Below, piece by piece: positions 61,850-64,000 of a stretch of DNA of 64,000 nt. Position numbers and translations under genes: made by a program. The stretch lies in contig NZ_JARZHG010000007.1 of the NCBI RefSeq assembly GCF_029946505.1, forward strand, positions 62,001 through 126,000, read 5' to 3'. The stretch comes from Polyangium sp. y55x31. GTDB lineage: Bacteria > Myxococcota_A > Polyangia > Polyangiales > Polyangiaceae. Numbering within the stretch: the stretch's first letter is position 1; each line of letters begins with the position of its first letter. A model generated the notes under the pieces. It ran no database searches. It saw nothing but the letters and a program-made list of their open reading frames with translations, and had not been told where the DNA came from.

Positions 61850-62419
61850 TCACGAGCGGCCCATTCGGCTCCGATGATTCCGCGGCTGCGTGATTGGGCA
61901 CGCCGAGCACGGACGAACGGTCGGCGCGCCCGGAGACGCCTTTGGCGCAGCGCCAAGCCCTACCCCACACGCCCGGCCCTCCCTTTGGCGCAGCGCCAAG
62001 CCCTCCCCGCCACGCCCGGACCTCCCTTTGGCGCACCGCCAAGCCCTCCCTGCCGCGCCCGGACCTCCCTTTGGCGCACCGCCAAGCCCCTCCCTGCCGC
62101 GCCCGGACCTCCCGTTGGCGCACCGCCAAGCCTGACCCGCGCCGCCCGGACCTCCCTTTGGCGCACCGCCAAGCCCCCCCTGCCGCGCCCGGACCTCCCT
62201 TTGGCGCATCGCCAAGCCCGACCCCCACCGCTCGGACCTCCCGTTGCCGCATCGCCATGCCCTTCCCCCCGCGCCCCGACCCCTCTTCCCGCCCCGGAAT
62301 GTGAGCACGCCCCCTCCACGAAGGCCCCGCGTTCCTCGCCGCGCCCCTTCCGCTTCCGTTGTACCCTCTCCGTCCACCCGCCCCCGGACCCTCCCGCGCT
62401 TCCCCCTTGACATCCCCCC
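61850..62419. other. intergenic region with palindromic tandem repeats
   Basis: About 570 bases with no gene. The larger part (61941-62285) is a tandem repeat array, listed separately. The rest (62286-62407) is very C-rich on this strand. Open frames seen on both strands here translate to repeat-derived, low-complexity sequence. A TTGACA (62407-62412) lies just before the GTG of the next gene but no -10 fits. Confidence 0.7.
61941..62285. repeat. eight tandem 43-bp repeats, each with a TTGGCG-CAN-CGCCAA palindrome
   Basis: Units start at 61941, 61984, 62027, 62070, 62114, 62157, 62200 and 62243, a period of 43 (once 44). Each opens with TTTGGCGCANCGCCAAG, a 6-bp inverted repeat with a 3-base loop, then a C-rich spacer ending CGGACCTCC. 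The spacers are similar to each other, not unique. The last unit has decayed (TTGCCGCATCGCCAT). This is a palindromic tandem array of unknown role, not a CRISPR. Confidence 0.92.
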
Positions 62420-64000
62420 GTGCGCTTCGGCCTCCCCCGTGACCCCGCGCAGATCGCCGCCCTCCTCGCCGCGCTGATCGCCCTCGCCTTCGCCCCGCGC
62501 ATCGTTCGACCTGCAACGAAGAGCCGCCTCTTCCTCGCCCTCGCGTCCCTCACGGCCGCCGCCCTCTCTGCCGCGTACGTCGCGCTCTACCTCCGCGGCG
62601 GACCCCGCATCATCGACGCCACGAGTTACTTCCTCGAAGCGCGCGCCCTCGCGCACGGCCACCTCGCCTTTCCTCTCGACGAGCCCGTCGCCTCCACGCT
62701 CGGCCGCTTCCTCGTCCGCGCGGATGGCCCCGACGGGCCCACCGCGGCCGTCCTCTTTCCGCCCGGGTATCCCGCGCTCCTCGCGCTCGGCTTCCTCGCC
62801 CACGCGCCCCTCGCGGTCGGCCCGCTCCTCGCCGCCGCGCTCACGATCGCCACCTACGCCCTCGCCGAGCGCGCCCTCCCCGAAGGCACGCCCCTCGCGG
62901 ATCGCCTCTCGATCCCCCGCCTCGCGACGCTCTTCTCCGTCCTCTGCGCCGCGCTCCGCTACCACACGGCCGACACCATGTCGCACGGCCTCGCCGCGCT
63001 CTGCTTCACGAGCGCGCTCGCCTTCGCGCTCTCCGCCGTGCGTGCGCTCGAAGCCGGAAGGCGCGCCGTTCTCCCCTCGCTCGGCGCGGGCTTCTTCGCA
63101 GGCTGGCTCGCCGCGACGCGCCCTCCCTCCGCGCTCGCCCTCCTCCTCGCGCTCGCCTTCCTCGTCGTCACGACACGCAGCATCACCACGCGTGCTTCCC
63201 GCGGCGCGCGCCTCACCGCCCTCGCGCTCCTCGGCCTCGGCGCCCTGCCCGGCCTCGTGCTGCTCCTTGCGCATCAACACGCGGCCACCGGTGAGCTCTT
63301 CACCTCGTCGCAGCGCCTCTACTACGCCCTCTCCGACGGCCCGCCCGGCTGCTTCCGGTACGGCTTCGGCGCCTCGATCGGTTGCCTCGGCGAGCATGGA
63401 GACTTCGTCCGGCACAACCTCCCGAACGGCTACGGTGCCTACGCCGCCGCCGCGACCACGCTCCGCCGCCTCAAGCAACACCTCGTCGACGCGGGCAACG
63501 CCGAGCCCTTCACGCTCCTCGTCCTCTTCGGCGCGATCCTCGCCGCGCGTTTCCCACGCGCGCGTCTCCTCCCCGTCGCCGTCGCGCTCCAGATCGCCGC
63601 GTACGTCCCCTTCTACTTCGACGGTAACTACCCCGGCGGCGGCGCGCGCTTCTACGCCGACGTCCTCCCGCTCGAGCACGTCCTCGCGGCGCTCGCCGTC
63701 GTGCACATCGCCGCGCGTGCCAAAGACCTCGGACGCGCGTCACGCCGCATTGCCGCCCTCGTCGCCCTCGTCCCGCTCGGCTTCGCTTTCCGCGCCGGCT
63801 TCGATCATGCGCTCCTGCGAGACCGCGAGGCGGGCCGCCCGATGTTCGAGCCCGCGCGCCTCGCGCATCTTCCCCCGCGCGCGCTCGTGTTCGTCGACAC
63901 GGATCACGGCTTCAACCTCGCCTACGACCCTTGGACCTCGAACGAACGGTCGATCGCCCGCTATCGCGGCGACGCCCTCGACCGCTTCACCTGGGAGGCA
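62420..64000 (+). CDS. GT-C-like integral membrane protein (3' end outside window)
   Basis: An open frame of 527 codons from GTG 62420 to the window edge without a stop; an in-frame TGA at 62408 makes this the first possible start. The protein has many hydrophobic helices (for example AALLAALIALAFAP, LFLALASLTAAALSAAYVAL). Its first outer loop reads PRIIDATSYFLEARALAHG, and FPPGYPALLALGFLA follows, like the start of GT-C mannosyl/arabinosyl-type enzymes; later are TRPPSALALLLALAFL and FDGNYPGGGARFY. No other gene in this DNA is credible: the long minus-strand frame is a mirror of it. With the first GT-C gene it suggests a surface-glycan region. Confidence 0.8.
   Translation, partial: MRFGLPRDPAQIAALLAALIALAFAPRIVRPATKSRLFLALASLTAAALSAAYVALYLRGGPRIIDATSYFLEARALAHGHLAFPLDEPVASTLGRFLVRADGPDGPTAAVLFPPGYPALLALGFLAHAPLAVGPLLAAALTIATYALAERALPEGTPLADRLSIPRLATLFSVLCAALRYHTADTMSHGLAALCFTSALAFALSAVRALEAGRRAVLPSLGAGFFAGWLAATRPPSALALLLALAFLVVTTRSITTRASRGARLTALALLGLGALPGLVLLLAHQHAATGELFTSSQRLYYALSDGPPGCFRYGFGASIGCLGEHGDFVRHNLPNGYGAYAAAATTLRRLKQHLVDAGNAEPFTLLVLFGAILAARFPRARLLPVAVALQIAAYVPFYFDGNYPGGGARFYADVLPLEHVLAALAVVHIAARAKDLGRASRRIAALVALVPLGFAFRAGFDHALLRDREAGRPMFEPARLAHLPPRALVFVDTDHGFNLAYDPWTSNERSIARYRGDALDRFTWEA

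Noticed and set aside
61941-62285. The 43-bp repeats as a CRISPR array
   Set aside because: The segments between palindromes are similar to each other rather than unique spacers, and no cas gene is present.
61850-63706. A 618-codon minus-strand open frame through the repeats and the right-hand gene
   Set aside because: It is Glu/Arg/Gly-rich mirror sequence of the plus-strand membrane-protein gene; the plus frame gives proper membrane helices and normal composition.

Overview
This 64 kb window is high-GC, densely packed chromosomal DNA with the hallmarks of a myxobacterium, most likely a Sorangium/Polyangium-type (Polyangiales) organism rather than Myxococcus. The evidence is a large set of cell-surface lipoproteins with Gly/Ala/Ser-rich linkers, EGF-like, RCC1 and VWA modules, proteins with MYXO-CTERM-like tails, and a carotenoid cluster governed by a B12-binding MerR-type regulator. 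I saw no rRNA, tRNA, insertion sequence, prophage or CRISPR. Many gene pairs overlap by 1-4 bases (ATGA, GTGA), which indicates translational coupling.

Layout. 1-3658: a three-gene operon (c-type-haem DUF1592/1588-like protein, lipoprotein, Tat-exported DUF1501 protein). 3720-10223: two tandem 14-repeat RCC1/EGF lipoproteins and a VWA lipoprotein. 10726-18999: two membrane proteins, a purple-acid-phosphatase-like lipoprotein coupled to a parvulin PPIase, NAD synthetase, a lipoprotein, a pyrophosphate-type phosphofructokinase and a GNAT. 19008-28598: a coupled DUF4139 pair, a beta-propeller lipoprotein, a membrane-anchored MutS-like ATPase, CoaBC and a CPBP protease. 28662-35607: a Cys-rich MYXO-CTERM protein, YebC, ThrRS without TGS domain, a six-repeat Cys-rich lipoprotein, a propeller-like surface protein and a zinc-ribbon protein. 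35614-42603: a proline-rich protein, PPK2, a TerB-tailed membrane protein, a VIT/VWA lipoprotein and two Hsp20 proteins.

42901-55440 is the most interesting region: a light-responsive carotenoid locus. A CarH-type adenosylcobalamin photoreceptor/repressor (Wx9EH and ExHxxG motifs intact) is divergent from crtI-crtB-cruA/P-like cyclase-acyltransferase. A second, opposite operon is crtD-crtC-glycosyltransferase-crtZ, divergent from crtE. Together they could make GGPP, phytoene and lycopene, cyclise one end, hydrate and desaturate the other, and then glycosylate and acylate it, giving a carotenoid glycoside ester of the kind myxobacteria are known for. I found AACCTTG-type 11-bp repeats at three promoter regions here. 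One of them serves a thioredoxin-fold (YtfJ-like) gene that nobody would link to carotenoids by annotation alone. An RsbR-like PAS-STAS protein sits between the two operons.

55441-64000: a histidine kinase and a GAF protein with no response regulator, then a GT-C-type membrane glycosyltransferase, a formylglycine-generating-enzyme-fold lipoprotein, eight tandem 43-bp palindromic repeats, and a second GT-C-like membrane protein that runs off the right edge.
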